Made by a program: the position numbers and the translations under genes
DNA from: Humulus lupulus
Taxonomy: Eukaryota; Streptophyta; Magnoliopsida; Rosales; Cannabaceae
Assembly: GCF_963169125.1 (NCBI RefSeq)
Contig: NC_084796.1
Coordinates: forward strand, 85,519,888-85,583,887
Reading direction: 5' to 3'
DNA: 64,000 nt
Part shown: positions 1 through 11,191 of the stretch, piece after piece
How positions within the stretch are numbered: the first letter of the stretch is position 1
How the letters are laid out: every line of letters starts with the position of its first letter
The notes under the pieces: generated by a model
What the model was told of the DNA's origin: nothing
The model's input: the letters and a program-made list of their open reading frames with translations, nothing else
Database searches by the model: none

Positions 1-815
1 CTTTAATGTGCTCCTAGGAAGTCAGAGATTTGAATGGTCGGAAGAGTGCGACATTCTAGCAGCTCAAGGCGCACATGGAAAATCCTCTGATTCTGTCCAA
101 GCCAGTACACGGTGAACCTCTCCTTCTCTATATGGCTGTCTCAGAGAATGCTATCAGTGCTGCATTGGTGTGGGAGGAAGGTCGTGTTCAGCACCCCGTC
201 TACTACATTTGCAAAAGACTCCTCGAAGCTGAGTCTAGGTACGTGCTGGTGGAGAAGTTAACTTTTTCCCTAATGGTGACTTATCAAAAACTAAGACCAT
301 TCTTCCAGGCGCATCCGATTATGGTCTTCACAAACCTTCCCCTTAAGCAAGTCCTTCAAAATCCAGAGTCATCAGGAATACTCTTGAAATGGTCGATGGA
401 GTTGAGTCAGTTCAACATCACCTACCATCTGAGGATTGCTATAAAAGGTCAGGCACTGGCTGATTTCATCACCAAGTGTACAGGGAATCATGAGAAGCCT
501 GAAGGTGTCCCAGTGGTCAAACTAGCCTAGAAGTTGTATGTGGACGAGTCTTCAAATGATAATGGTGCCAGAGCTGGACTCATTTTGGTTTCCCCCGAGG
601 GGCACAGAGTGCACAGCGCACTCTGTTTTGGGTTCAACGCCTCTAACAATGAAGCGGGATACGGAGCCTTTATTACTAGACTCCGAGTAGCACTTGAGCT
701 CAAGGCCGAGTGCCTCGAAATTTTTAGCGATTCTAAACTCGTGGTAAATCAAGTACTCAGAGAGTACCAGGCCCGGGGAACAAAAATTGCAGCGTATCTG
801 GCAAAGGCTCAATAA
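1..815 (+). pseudogene. gypsy pol: RT-linked RNase H plus second (archaeal-type) RNase H, broken
   Basis: Residues from about position 20 to 530 match the RNase H that follows gypsy RT (FEWSEEC, ILSKPV, AVSENAISAAL, VYYICKRL, ALADFI). A TAG at 528-530 stands where Tat proteins have Trp before KLYVD, so it is a nonsense mutation within one continuous frame. The second RNase H runs 531-815 with VDESS and FSDSKLVVNQV. The usual NNEAEYEAL motif reads NNEAGYGAF here, so the catalytic Glu is replaced by Gly. Translation ends in a stop at 813-815, and the C-terminal catalytic Asp region has decayed. The product would have degraded the RNA strand of the RNA/DNA hybrid. It is a pseudogene. Confidence 0.82.
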
Positions 816-849
816 ATGTTGCATAACTTAAGAAGAACCACTATTTAGG

Positions 850-2178
850 ACGTGCCGCGAGAGCAGAATTCCAATTATGATGTCCTGGTTAAGTTGGCCA
901 CGACCAAAGACGTTGAGTTGATAATGTGGTCCCCATTGACTACTTGGATGCTTCGAGCATCTCAGCTCCCAACGAGGTGGAAGCAATACAACCCCATGAT
1001 GGGTGGATGGAGCCAGTAATAAAATATATTGTCTTCGGGGAGTTGACCCAAGAAAAGATGGCAGCTTGGAAGATGCTCTATCAAGAACCTCGATACATAA
1101 TCATGGATAGTAAACTATATCAGTCAGGTTATTCTTTGTCTTTGCTCCGATTTGTGTCCAAACAAGAGGCCAGTCTGATACTCCGAGAGAAATACATAAG
1201 GGCTTTTGCGAAGACCACGCCAGGGGGCAAAGTCTTTCCAAAAAGATGTTGAAGCAAGGATACTTTTATCCCACCATGAATGGAGATGCGATGGATTATG
1301 TCAAGAAGTATGACAAGTGTCGGCGTTTAGCTAACATCCCCCGAGCACCTCCAAATGAGTTTACGCAGATGACCAGTCCATGGCCTTTCGCTGTCTGGGG
1401 TATCGACCTTATCAGGTCCCTGCCTATAGGAAAGGGAGGGGTGAAGTATGCCATAGTGGCCGTAGACTACTTCACAAAGTGGGTCAAAGTCAAGCCGCTC
1501 GCAATGATCACCTCTAAAAAGGCCTTGTATTTTTTCATTAAAAACATTGTTTGTCGATATGGGATCTCGAGGGAGATAGTCTCCGACAATGGGTTGCAGT
1601 TTGATAGTGAAGTATTCGCAGAATTTTGTCAATGACATGGAGTTATCAAGAGCTTCTCATTCGTGGCCCACTCGCAGGAAAATGGCCAAGTGGAAGCAGT
1701 TAATAAGACACTCAATTCCACTTTGAAGAAAAGACTGGAACATGCAAAAGAAGCTTGGCCCGAGGAGTTGCCTAGGGCATTGTGGAGCTATCGTACCACT
1801 GCCAGGACTTCCATCGACCACTCGTCATTCTCCATGGCCTATGGATATGAGGTTATACTCCCAGTTGAAGTAACAATCTCCACGCACCAACGGGATACGT
1901 ATGACCCAACCACGAACCATGCTTTACTTTGAGAATCCCTGGACCTCGTGGAGGAGCTCCGTGAAGCTTCTCATCTTCGAGTAGCATCTTATCACCAGAA
2001 GGTAGCCAGGTATTTCAACTCTAAAGTGAAGGACATAAAGTTTGGGGTCGGAGATCTAGTGTTGCGAAGAGTCTTCTTAGCCACCCGAGATCCCGGTGCA
2101 GGAGTGCTGAGACTTAATTGGGAAGGCCCATACCAAGTCGAGAGAACTGTGTGTCCGAGGACATACAAATTTGCTTGA
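850..2178 (+). pseudogene. gypsy integrase, frameshifted
   Basis: This is the integrase of element 1, which would join cDNA to host DNA. A decayed linker (about 850-1250) carries remnants of the zinc-binding region, followed by CRRLANI. The core keeps all three catalytic residues: Asp in VWGIDLI (about 1400), Asp in IVSDNG (about 1585) and Glu in NGQVEAVNK (about 1690), with the family spacing of 35 residues between the second Asp and the Glu. The C-terminal part has the GDLVLRRVF and NWEGPYQV motifs. Breaks: frameshifts near 920 and 1245, a TGA at 1633-1635 and a TGA at 1930-1932. The frame closes at 2178. Confidence 0.85.
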
Positions 2179-2440
2179 CTAAGTGGGGAGGTTATTCCCC
2201 ATGCTTGTAATACCGAGCATCTTTGCTGGTATTACCAGTAGTATGAGCAATTAGCTTTGTTAATTTCTGTAGTACCCATTGTAGCCTTAGGGCACATTTA
2301 ATGAAAACCGTGTATATAAAACACGGTAAGAAAGAAATTTATTGTTTTATTATATTTCTTAGTTTCCTTTATTGTGTTACTATTATATATGAGCACCCGC
2401 TCGCTGGCCTAAACAAGTGAACGTAGACTAGTCTTCGATC

Positions 2441-2453
2441 ACTTGGGGGGGCA
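2441..2453 (+). promoter_or_regulatory. Polypurine-tract-like motif just after pol (element 1)
   Basis: The sequence acttgggggggcat closely repeats the terminal tract acttggggggcaaa that abuts the 3' LTR at 7666-7678. It lies about 260 bases after the integrase stop. Equivalent motifs stand at the same relative place in elements 2 and 3. Whether it primes plus-strand DNA is inference. Confidence 0.5.
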
Positions 2454-3451
2454 TGGAGTTAGGGTAGGGTCATGACTTGCAGGGAGCGACCAAGGAAACT
2501 AAGCTTGTCAAGCGAAGTAAGCCTAGTGTCGCCACCCCGAGTATAGAAAGACCAAAGAAACTAATTGAGTCTAGCCTAGGAAACTAAGCATGTTCCAAGT
2601 AGAATAGGGCTTAGCACCTAGAAACTAGATGGAATCTTAGTAGCGCGAGAACAGACCTACGTCACCGTTCGTGAACATTGCACCCGAGGAGCTTTGATCA
2701 AGTCTTTGATCTTGAGATGCGAATGGAAGACCAAATACTTCGTACTTGGTCTTGGGGCAGACTTGGGATGCCTCCCGTGGACACTGTGCTCGAGGAGTTA
2801 TGCCCAAGTCCTCCGCATGCCTCGAATATTATAGCGCCGAGAAATCCATGACATGGGGATCTTGGTTAATCGACGAGTGAAGCACCCCTAAAACTTGAGA
2901 GATTTAGGTTACTTAGAGGATAGCGCATGCTCGAGGAGTGATAACCAAATCCTAATCTTCGAGATGTGAATGGATGCCTGAGCCATTTGTACTCGAACAC
3001 CTCCCGTGGACATCGCGCCTAGGAATCCAAGCTAAATACTTGGAGGAATAGACCCTAAAAGTAACCCCTAGTAGCGATAGTACGGATTAACATCACCTCT
3101 CGAGGACATCAAGCCCCGAGATATACACTCGAAGGAAAAATTTAAAGCCCATAACTGACCTTCTGGGTATTGCATACTCAAGGGTAGGCAGTTGATGTGC
3201 AAGAATTCTTGGAAGCCTGAGTCTTTGGACTACGGGGATACAGGATGAGAAGTTAATTCGAGGACTTCGAGCCTGGGAAAACATTAAACGTATAAAGGTT
3301 CAAGCACAAAAGGTCAGCTCCATCTTGAGTCGTAGGAACTTGAGGATGCTGAGTTGTGTTAGATTAATGCTAAATTTCGCATTAAAGTTACTTCTAAGAC
3401 TGTGAGCCTACAAGAGACACTAAATGCTGGAAATTACCTACAAAACAGTTC

Positions 3452-3700
3452 TGAGTTCTTGTTCTCATGGCAGTCATGTTACGTTGAATTTATAGAACCA
3501 AATAAAATATTTAAAACAATTTGAGTTCTTCTTCTCGTGGCAGTCATGTTACGTTGAATTTACAGAACAAAATCAAACATTTAAAACAATTTGAGTGCTT
3601 ATTCTCATGTCGACTAGGTTACGTTGAATTTATAGAACTAAACCAAGTAAATAATGACCTAGGGTTCTTGTTCTCGTGAATACAATGTTACGACAAACTA
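3452..3700. repeat. Tandem repeat of about 70 bp, four degenerate units
   Basis: The word acgttgaatttatagaac recurs with small changes at 3481, 3551 and 3621, and a degenerate unit follows near 3690. This gives a 70-bp period. Each unit also carries gttcttgttctc or a variant. It lies inside the pol-to-LTR spacer of element 1. Confidence 0.75.
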
Positions 3701-3861
3701 AAAGAATCAAAGGACTTTAAAAGTAGTGCAAATTGCATAGTTTTAAATGGAAACATAATTACAACTATGCTCGGGGGCTCGAGCGTTGTTTGTCTATACC
3801 CCAATAAGCTTTGGCATCCAGGCCTATTTAGTATTTAAAAAAAATTATAAACAAGACAAAG

Positions 3862-6707
3862 TTACTGGGGTCCTTCGTCTGGGGGCACCTCTACCATCAA
3901 CTCGATCACCGGGTCAGCTTCAAGGACACGACCCGCCGTCGAGACCTCTTTCTCCTGAGCTGCATGGGCAGTGTCTGCCTCGAGACGTGCCTCAAAATTT
4001 TTCCTCATGTTGGGATCCTCTGTGAATGAGAGATCCATGTTTCTATTGCTCTGCCATGGAACGAAGAGCATGTCCTCAGCCATCAAATAGAGATCTTTGG
4101 CAAGTTCTTCTGTGGTTCCCCTGGCTTTCTCTAGCTCTTCACGGATTTTGACCAGCTCCTTTTCCACAGTCCGGGTGCGGCCTGCAGCATCTTCCAGTAA
4201 CTTGGAGGATGTCTCCTCCAAAGCAGACAACTTTGACCACTCGATGACCAGTAGGTCCTCCACCTCGCAGACACGGGCCCTCGTGTCCTCCACTTCAATC
4301 TGAAGTCGTGAATGTTCCTCCAAGGGGACTGTAGTTTCTTGGAGCCGAGCTAGTTCTACCTAGGCCTGGGCCAGCCCCTCCAGAGTTTTCTTCAGCTCAA
4401 GGGACCGCATCAGCACAAGGTCCCCAATTCGTTGATTGAGGACAACAATCTATAAAATCATAATATCAAGTCAGCCAAAAATACAGAAATACACACTGAA
4501 CTTAGGATGAAATTAGGAGACTTACCCTCATGGAAGAGTGATAGTTGGTAGCCACCAGCGCAACTTCATTGTCGCTGTCGCAATGGGCGAAGTTGCTGGC
4601 GGGCATCTCGCATAGGGACGCCCCTAGTCCCTGCATGAGCTCCGTGCTGAGCGGTAGGGCCCTGTCTCCTATTGTCCTTGTGAGGAGAGGTTCCAGCTCT
4701 TCGCTGCGAGGAGGGACGGTGGGTTCCTTTGGCCAATCCTTGCGCCGATATTCGGCTAAGAGTCAGGACTCCTCATTGCCCTCCCCGATGCGAGTGTTGT
4801 AGTACTCAATGACCTCCCTATGCAGCTCTGAGTCATCTCCTTCATAGTGATCTGGGAAGATAACCAGTCGAGGCTCCCTGGTTTCAGGGGAGTTGGAAGG
4901 GATTTCCTTGCCCTTCCTAGAGAATCCCTCAGCTTGGGGGGAGGAGGCCTCGAGGTCAATGACCTCATTAGCAGCTGTTACGCTCGGGACAAGGACTAGT
5001 GGAGCAGTGGCAGAGGGTGCTTGGGCAGTTGATGTGGGTGTGGGCACTGCTGTTGGAGTTGTTGAGGCGTCTATCTCAGATAGCCCCGACACCTTCTGAT
5101 GTTTTGACAACACCAGATCTGAAAGGCTTATACTTTCAACACAAAGGAAACACACTGGTTAGTCTCCAAAAAAGAGAGAAAAATCACAATAGATAAAAGC
5201 ATGAGACCAAGTATAAAAGTCCTCGGGAACCACCGCGATCAAGCTCCTCGACCCATCTCCTGCGTTAAATTGATCTCGTACTGACAAAACCAAGAGGCGT
5301 GCATGGTCGTCGCCTCATCAAGAGGCACGAAGCCTTAAGCATGTCTCTTCCTCCTCGGGTTGCGGAGAAACATGATGATGAGGTCCTGGTAGTCTTGGTA
5401 CTCCTCCTCGGACCAACGACGCCCTGAGACTTAACCCCATTCAAGAAGGGAGGGGGAAAAGGATGAATGGTCGGGAATAGATCCCTCCCCTACATGCCTA
5501 GCATAATTAAGTATGATCAAAGATTTACCTTGAGGCACGGAAGACGACTCGATTTTCGCCTCGAGCTCCTCGTCTTCCTTCACCTCTACGATAGCCTTGA
5601 TGGCGATGACACTCTCTGCTTGCTCCTCGTGAAGGTGTTGTGTGTATTGATGCTGCATCTTGTTCGCCATGTACTCTATGTGTAGCCTTGCCACATTATG
5701 AGATTGCTTCGAATCCCGGAATTTGGTCAGGACAATCGGATTTATGCTTTGTCCCACCTCTTGCAGCCTGTATTGTCGGAGGTGGGCATCGGTGACGAGG
5801 AAGGTGAGCTCTAGCTCCTCATTGCGAATGGACTCCATTGTCCGAAGCCTTTCATCAAAAGAGTCAACGAACGGAGAGCGACAATACGAACCTGATTAAG
5901 ATAACACGGACAAGAGTACTTACCAAATGTAGCGAAGTCCAAGAGTAGAGTAGGATTCGTCCTCGTCGGGAACCCGTCCGTCCAAAAGAGTTGGTCCTTG
6001 TAGGTCAGAGGGTGATTCTCGTTGCCGCTCGGGGCTTTATAGGCTCTCACTGGGACCCGTGTGCTTCATCAGGGTATAATATCCCCCTTTCTCCCCTTTC
6101 TTTGAGCTTGTCAGAAACTGTAGATGTACAGTATTTTGGTGGGGGACAGGGTAGGCCAATTTTTCCTTTTGTATAGAACGTAGAGCCCTACCAATACCCG
6201 ATATATGTTCTGGGACAATTGGAAAGTAGCTATGCCGGCAAACTTGAGAAAGTCAACATAGTATTGGTGTAGTGGCAGGGCTGCACCTGCTTGGAGATGG
6301 CAGGCGCTCCAAGGTCCGAGCCCATGAATGCTCTCGTGTGCCCTCTCGTCCTCTCGAGCTAGACACACCAGTATTTCACCATCATCTACCCCGTAGTTGT
6401 CGAGGATCCTCTGGAAGGCGCCTTTGTGTCGTATCTTGCTTGGGATGTCTTCCGCCTCGAACTCTATAGCAGCATAAGGGGAGTCTAATGGCGTCGGGCC
6501 CGCATTGGCCTCATCTTCCGAGAGGCCAACTCTGAGAGGTCTTGTCGCCACTGGCTCTGAGCTCCCCCGTACTGCAAAAGCTTGGCTGCTACCAGCCACT
6601 TGTTTCCCCTTCTCGGGGCCCTGTCCCGCTTCTCGGGCCATCTGAAGGATTTCGTTGTCAAAGGCGTAGAAACCTTGTTTGTGGAGTTGATGAAACTCCA
6701 AGGACAT
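3862..6707 (-). pseudogene. Antisense gene of Tat element 1 (Transposase_28-like head, coiled-coil tail)
   Basis: Coding blocks run leftward on the - strand. Block 6707-6111 starts with ATG directly after an acceptor-like tttgtttcag and contains a domain with LPLHQYYVDFLKFAG. Blocks 5838-5431 and 5155-4763 follow; the latter is rich in Thr, Pro and Ala and has HREVIEYYNTRIGEG. Block 4323-3862 is a strongly charged Leu/Glu coiled coil. Stops between blocks may be introns or decay. The head resembles the plant family Pfam calls Transposase_28 (putative gypsy-type transposon protein). It shares the pattern PLHxxxVxxL with the equivalent genes of elements 2 and 3. Function is unknown; the coiled coil suggests self-association. 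Exon limits are uncertain. Confidence 0.6.
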
Positions 6708-7304
6708 CTGAAACAAACACCAAGCAGTTAGTGCCATGACCCAAAAAAAAACTAGGCCAAAACGAGAACCCCTAAGACTACTACTCGGGGAAAAGGGAAG
6801 GAAAGAAAAACTAATGACATTGGATTGTCCTCGGAGCCAGACAACTGGCGCCGGAGACACCACCAGAAAATATGAACACCATCGGAGATGATGAACATCG
6901 CCAAATAACAATAAATTCCCCAAAATGTCTAAATAGGCCATTTAGACCATTTTTGACCACAAATAATGTCAAAAAAACCTCTAAAAAGCTCGAAAACAAC
7001 TCCTAAACATGCTTCCTAAGTCATCGAACATACACAAAAACAGAGTTACAATTCCAAGACGCTTACTTGAGATGAAGCGTCGGATGGTGCTGCATGGAGT
7101 GCGAACTCTGAAGAATTGCTTGCCATTTACCCAAAAGTAAGAAGACTCACGCCAGCCATCCAGGGTGACGGAAGAATCAGAGAGGATGCAAAGCCAAGGA
7201 GTGCTGGGAAGGAGAATGGTTTGGGAGTCTGAGAGAGGTTGGAGAGTAGAAAACATAGGAAATTTGAAATGAGCTAAAGTAATGTTGGAGAGTTGGTTCT
7301 TGAC

Positions 7305-7314
7305 CTTTTATATA
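7305..7314 (-). promoter_or_regulatory. TATA-like box for the antisense gene of element 1
   Basis: On the - strand the sequence reads TATATAAAAG, followed by a pyrimidine-rich leader (ctctccaac and similar). It lies outside the LTR, between the LTR and the antisense coding blocks. A TATA-like box holds the same position in all four Tat elements of the window. Confidence 0.5.
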
Positions 7315-7665
7315 TCAAGTGCTTGGGGGAGAAGTAAGTTCACCCCGACCGTTGGATTACCTAGGACATAGGTACTCAAGAGCGATCCAAGGGTCGAGAT
7401 CCAAAAGGTGTGGATCATGGTCATTGGCATTGTGAAAGGAAAATTTTGAGTATAGGCTGAAAGGACACCTAGGGTACGGAAAAGACGTTTCGGGCCGCGG
7501 ACCTGACCCTTCATTAATTGCACGGATTTATGGGGCCAACAATAGGGTCTCAGAACGTGGCAGAAAATCTCGTAGTGACGTTAGAAGAACTCCAAATATT
7601 TCCATCCAAGGAATATTCGATTTCTCCCTAGTGTTAAGTCTCCACTGTCCGAGGATGAGTAGAGA

Positions 7666-7678
7666 CTTGGGGGGCAAA
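7666..7678 (+). promoter_or_regulatory. Polypurine tract of element 1
   Basis: The sequence cttggggggcaaa lies directly before the TG of the 3' LTR, as expected for the primer of plus-strand synthesis. Confidence 0.8.
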
Positions 7679-8556
7679 TGTTGTCTGTGCTTTCACCAAA
7701 GGACACGTGGCAATCCAAAACTGGTGCGGGTAAGGCACGTGACAAGGATGCGTGCTTCTTCAAGTGAGGCCACACCCCAAGGGTTAGTCCTCGGAGGGTG
7801 GATATCTCAACTAGAGGCCACATCCCACGGATAAAGGTAGGGCACAAACTTGTCTATGAGGCCATGCCCCGAGGACTAGTTAGCAGTCATCAAACTCTTT
7901 ACAAACAGTTGTCTTCCAGGCCAAGGATCTTGTCCTCGGGACCTAGAAAGCTAGCCAGGTGTCAACCAATGCAGGTTTGTAGCGTTAGAGGATCGTCTAA
8001 CAACCTTTTTGGCGATCCGTCCACAGTGTTGTCAATTGTACGACTCGACAATTCGCACTCCCACTACGCCGCCTGACAACAAAATACGTTCGACATACCC
8101 TGACAGTGCCAGGGGCATATTCCCCATAAAGTAGGTAACTTTCTGCATTGGGCCCCGTGTTTATCGCCTGGGTCGTGGTCTCTAGTTAATGCAACCCAAT
8201 GCATTAAAATGATATTAATACCCTAATAACAGGGAGTATGTGTATTAATTAGCCCAATGTGTATTAATTATAGATGATTAGCAATTAATGACTCCAACCT
8301 TTATAAATAAGGCTAGGGATCTCATTGTAAAAGATTTGTTTGTTTAGAGAGAGAAAGATCTTGTACTCAGAGCAATCTAAACGCTCTGAGAAAAATCCAT
8401 TGGAGCTTGCCCTAACAAGCTTCCAATACACTTAATAACAGAGACTCGTGGACTAGGGCTCTTTTATAGCTTGAACCACGTAAAAACTGTTGTGTTCTTG
8501 TTGTTTATCTCTTTAATCTCTCGTTTGAAGGTTGATAGCAAAAAAGACAGTCAACA
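7679..8556 (+). repeat. 3' LTR of element 1 (878 bp)
   Basis: It starts TGTTGTCTGTGC right after the polypurine tract and ends gtcaaca. It contains acacgtggca near the start, a TATA-like box at 8302-8309, and the block gactcgtggactagggctc with accacgtaaaaac, all shared with the solo LTR at 58519-59559. The right TSD is gaacc. Confidence 0.85.
8302..8309 (+). promoter_or_regulatory. TATA-like box in the LTR of element 1
   Basis: TATAAATA lies in the 3' half of the LTR and is followed by an aagagag-rich stretch and cttgtactcagagc. This is the plausible U3/R promoter for the genomic RNA. Confidence 0.5.
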
Positions 8557-9323
8557 GAACCAATATTTGATCCATTAGGAAAGCTTGGATTCCATATCCT
8601 GTAAGATCATGTTCCTAGCCATTCATGCTATTGAATCTCCAAAACAAGTCATTAGCCTCATTATATTAAGGTAAATAACACTTAGGGTCCCAAGGTTTTC
8701 TAGTTATATCACTTAGGTCCCCAACCTTCATTTTGTAGCAATTAGATCCCCACTCTTTACTATTTGGCTCACATAGGCCCCTAATGTTATATTTTATTAA
8801 ATAAATCCTAATTTATAAGGGTAAATAGGATTTTAAAAAATATAACACCCTTTAATTGAATGATCTTATTGATTAATTTCATGGACCTATAATACTAAGC
8901 TCCAATAAACTAAATTATTAATTAATCTCTTTAATTGAATGATCTTATTTATTAATTTCATCATTACTCCACTATAAATATAGAATTGCACTCGTAGTAA
9001 TTATATAATAAAATTTATAGAATTATCTAATGCAGTCCATTAATATAATCACTTCATGTAGTTCTGTCATTCAAGTATTGCCAGTCAAAATTACCATTTT
9101 ACCCTCATAATTACCTCTTATACTTTAAGTACCATTAATTCACTAGTGAATAGTTAATTTACATTCATATTATAAATTTTAGGTCAATAACTATTAGTTC
9201 CTTAAGGGAACCAATATTCGATCCATTAGGAAAAATTGGATTCTAAATCTTGTAAGATCATGTTCCTATCCATTCATTGCTATTGAATCTCCAAAACAAA
9301 AGTCATTAGCCTCGTTATATTAA
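8557..9323 (-). repeat. Rearranged reverse-orientation copia LTR remnant with internal duplication
   Basis: The block starting gaaccaatatt at 8557 recurs at 9208 and stays alignable to about 8853/9524. Both copies include the 9-base word ttatattaa and the first part of the same Mutator-like insertion. Between them (about 8851-9207) lie copia-LTR-like words, including ataatactaagctccaa, whose reverse complement matches the family seen near 24700. A shorter direct repeat (tttaattgaatgatctt at 8851 and 8930) is nested inside. There is no coding capacity. Confidence 0.6.
8670..8853 (+). mobile_element. Truncated second copy of the Mutator-like foldback arm
   Basis: It begins ggtaaataacacttagg after ttatattaa (8661-8669), exactly like the arm at 9324. 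It then breaks off into copia LTR sequence. The shared insertion site shows that it arose by duplication of the host segment, not by a separate insertion. Confidence 0.6.
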
Positions 9324-9708
9324 GGGTAAATAGCACTTGGGATCCCAAGCTTTTTCAGTTATATCACTTAGGTTCCCAACCTTTATTTTTGTAGCAATTA
9401 GATCCAAAATCTTTACTATTTAGCTAACATAGGTCCCTAATGTTATATTTTATTAAATAAATCCTACTTTATAAGAGTAAATAGGATTTTAACAAAAACA
9501 AAAAAACATAGCACCCCTTTTCTCTCTCTTTAAACTCTTCATAATTAATTAATTAATTATTACCAAATATATTATTTTGATAATTGACCTAAATATTCTC
9601 TTGAAATATCAAGAAATAAAAAAAGAACATGTTTTCTATTACACCTCTAAAATATATTAATATATTTCTTATATAGTAATTAGTTTATTATTTTTAATAA
9701 AAACAATT

Positions 9709-11124
9709 TGTGGATGCTCAAAAATTCATGCCTGGAGAAGGCCCAAAACAAGTGCCAAGGCCCCATAAGCACCTAATTAAGTGATTGAGCCACGACGCCC
9801 TCGGACCACTATGGCCTCGCGCCTAGCGTGGCCCCCAGTGCACCTAAGCGCCTCGCGCTTTGCGTGGCATGGCCTTGCGCCTCGCGTGGTGTCCAGCGCA
9901 CGCCTCGCTAGAGGCGGCTCACAGGAATGCCTCGCCCACGACCCCGTAGGAGCGCATCGCGTGGTGTCCAACACACGCCTTGCTGGAGGCTGCTCGCAGG
10001 AGCGCCTTGCCCACGGCCCCACAGGAGCGCCTCGCGTGGTGTCCAGCGCACGCCTCGCTGGAGGCGGCTCGTAGGAGCGCCTCGCCCACGGCCTCGCAGG
10101 AGCGCCTCGCGTGGTGTCCAGCGCACGCCTCGCTCGTGGCGGCTCGCACGCAGCCTCGCCCACGGCTCACAAGAGCGCCTCGCCCACGGCCCGCAAGAGC
10201 GCCTCGCGAAGGGCATGCCAAGTGGGTGTTTCGCCTCGCAGGGGGCGTCTCACGAGGGCCTTGTGCCCAGCCACCATGCCTCGTTGGAGGAGTCTCACGG
10301 GAGCTTGAATCGGGCCTCCTCTTGGTGCCATCAGGCCCCGCAAGGCCACACCTCCACCAGGTCCAGGTATAGGGCCCCGTCTCACAAGGCGCCCTTATGA
10401 TCTGCGAGGCCATGTCTCGGCCATGCCTAGGTCTCACGCGCCATCTCACAAGGCGTGCCACTACAGTATAAGCAGGTGCCCCCCTGATGAAGCCCCTCTC
10501 TATTTTCTAAGGAGGGTGCCACCAACGGGGCACGACACCCACACGCTTATCTCGCTCATGGCTACACGAGAGCAACCTTTAGAGACAAGACACGCGTACG
10601 GAAACCGGGTATGCGAGGGTGAGGAGCTTAGGGGCGTAACTCTGAACATCCGTACTAGACAGGCCAAGATGGTACAAGTTAGTACCGATGGTGGAGGCAC
10701 TCCTTGCATGTCTCTGACCATGCATCAGTACCATTAGTGCCACTACGCATGGAGCCACCCCTCTGACATTCGTACGGTAAAGTAGTGGAGACATCCTCCA
10801 GGCATCTATCCATGTACTAGTTGCAACACCACTACCTCTGAAACCGCTCTCCTGACAGTGTACTTATGTACCACCTGGTCCCCTGGACCACATTGTATCT
10901 AGGGCCATTAGAGCCCACTATATAATGAACCCCAATTCCACATGGAAGGGGGTTGGAAAATTTACTGTAGCAAGTGCACCATAGTGAATACGAACTGATT
11001 TCACCATTGTTCTTCTGCAATTGTTCTTGGAGTTTATACTTAGATTTCTAAAGCTTTTCTTTTGATAATCTTTACTTTGCACTTTTTCTAACCTAACTTA
11101 GTTGACGAGTTCTCACCGTCAACA
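9709..11124 (+). repeat. 5' LTR of element 2 (1416 bp)
   Basis: It starts TGTGGATGCT and ends caaca just before the primer-binding site. The 5' third is very GC-rich and consists of 75-bp tandem units. The 3' part carries tatataat at 10919-10926, a possible TATA box. It matches 21233-22667 along its length with scattered substitutions and one 25-bp length difference in the tandem array. Confidence 0.92.
9880..10200. repeat. 75-bp GC-rich tandem repeat in the 5' LTR
   Basis: The word gtggtgtcc recurs at 9886, 9961, 10036 and 10111, a strict 75-bp period. Units are rich in CG and contain gcgcctcgcccacggcc and variants. The array keeps several frames open on both strands, so the apparent proteins there are not genes. 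Confidence 0.9.
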
Positions 11125-11127
11125 GTT

Positions 11128-11145
11128 TGGCGCCGTCTGTGGGAA
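11128..11145 (+). promoter_or_regulatory. Primer-binding site of element 2
   Basis: The sequence tggcgccgtctgtgggaa begins three bases after the 5' LTR. It has the tggcgcc start typical of plant gypsy primer sites. The primer tRNA is probably of the Asp type, but the match is not exact enough to be sure. Confidence 0.75.
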
Positions 11146-11191
11146 AGTAAGTACCAAGCTACTGTTCTACCATTACTTCCGGCAAGAAGAA

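Larger units (their letters stand above)
2179..3861. other. Non-coding spacer between pol and the antisense gene of element 1
   Basis: No credible coding sequence. It holds a G-run motif at 2441-2453 that resembles the terminal polypurine tract, several decayed blocks rich in the word cgagga, and four tandem units near 3452-3700. This is the usual position of extra-ORF spacers in Tat elements. Confidence 0.6.
1..8556 (+). mobile_element. Tat-type Ty3/gypsy retrotransposon, 3' part (element 1)
   Basis: The window opens inside the pol gene of an LTR retrotransposon. Seen in order on +: RNase H, a second RNase H, integrase, a non-coding stretch with tandem repeats, a gene-like module on the - strand, a polypurine tract and a 3' LTR ending at 8556. 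Two consecutive RNase H domains and an extra gene between pol and the 3' LTR are known hallmarks of the Tat lineage. The 5' LTR, gag, protease and most of RT lie outside the window. The TSD copy on the right is gaacc (8557-8561), and its partner is outside. Confidence 0.85.

Noticed and set aside
5892..5923. Intron with good GTAAGT donor and CAG acceptor in the antisense gene of element 1
   Set aside because: Only 32 bases long, too short for a plant intron; if the donor is real, the acceptor lies further on.
9777..10463. Several long open frames on both strands rich in Arg, Ala and Pro
   Set aside because: They are produced by the CG-rich 75-bp tandem array in the LTR; frames are open on both strands with no domain, and the same happens in the other LTR at 21301-22125.
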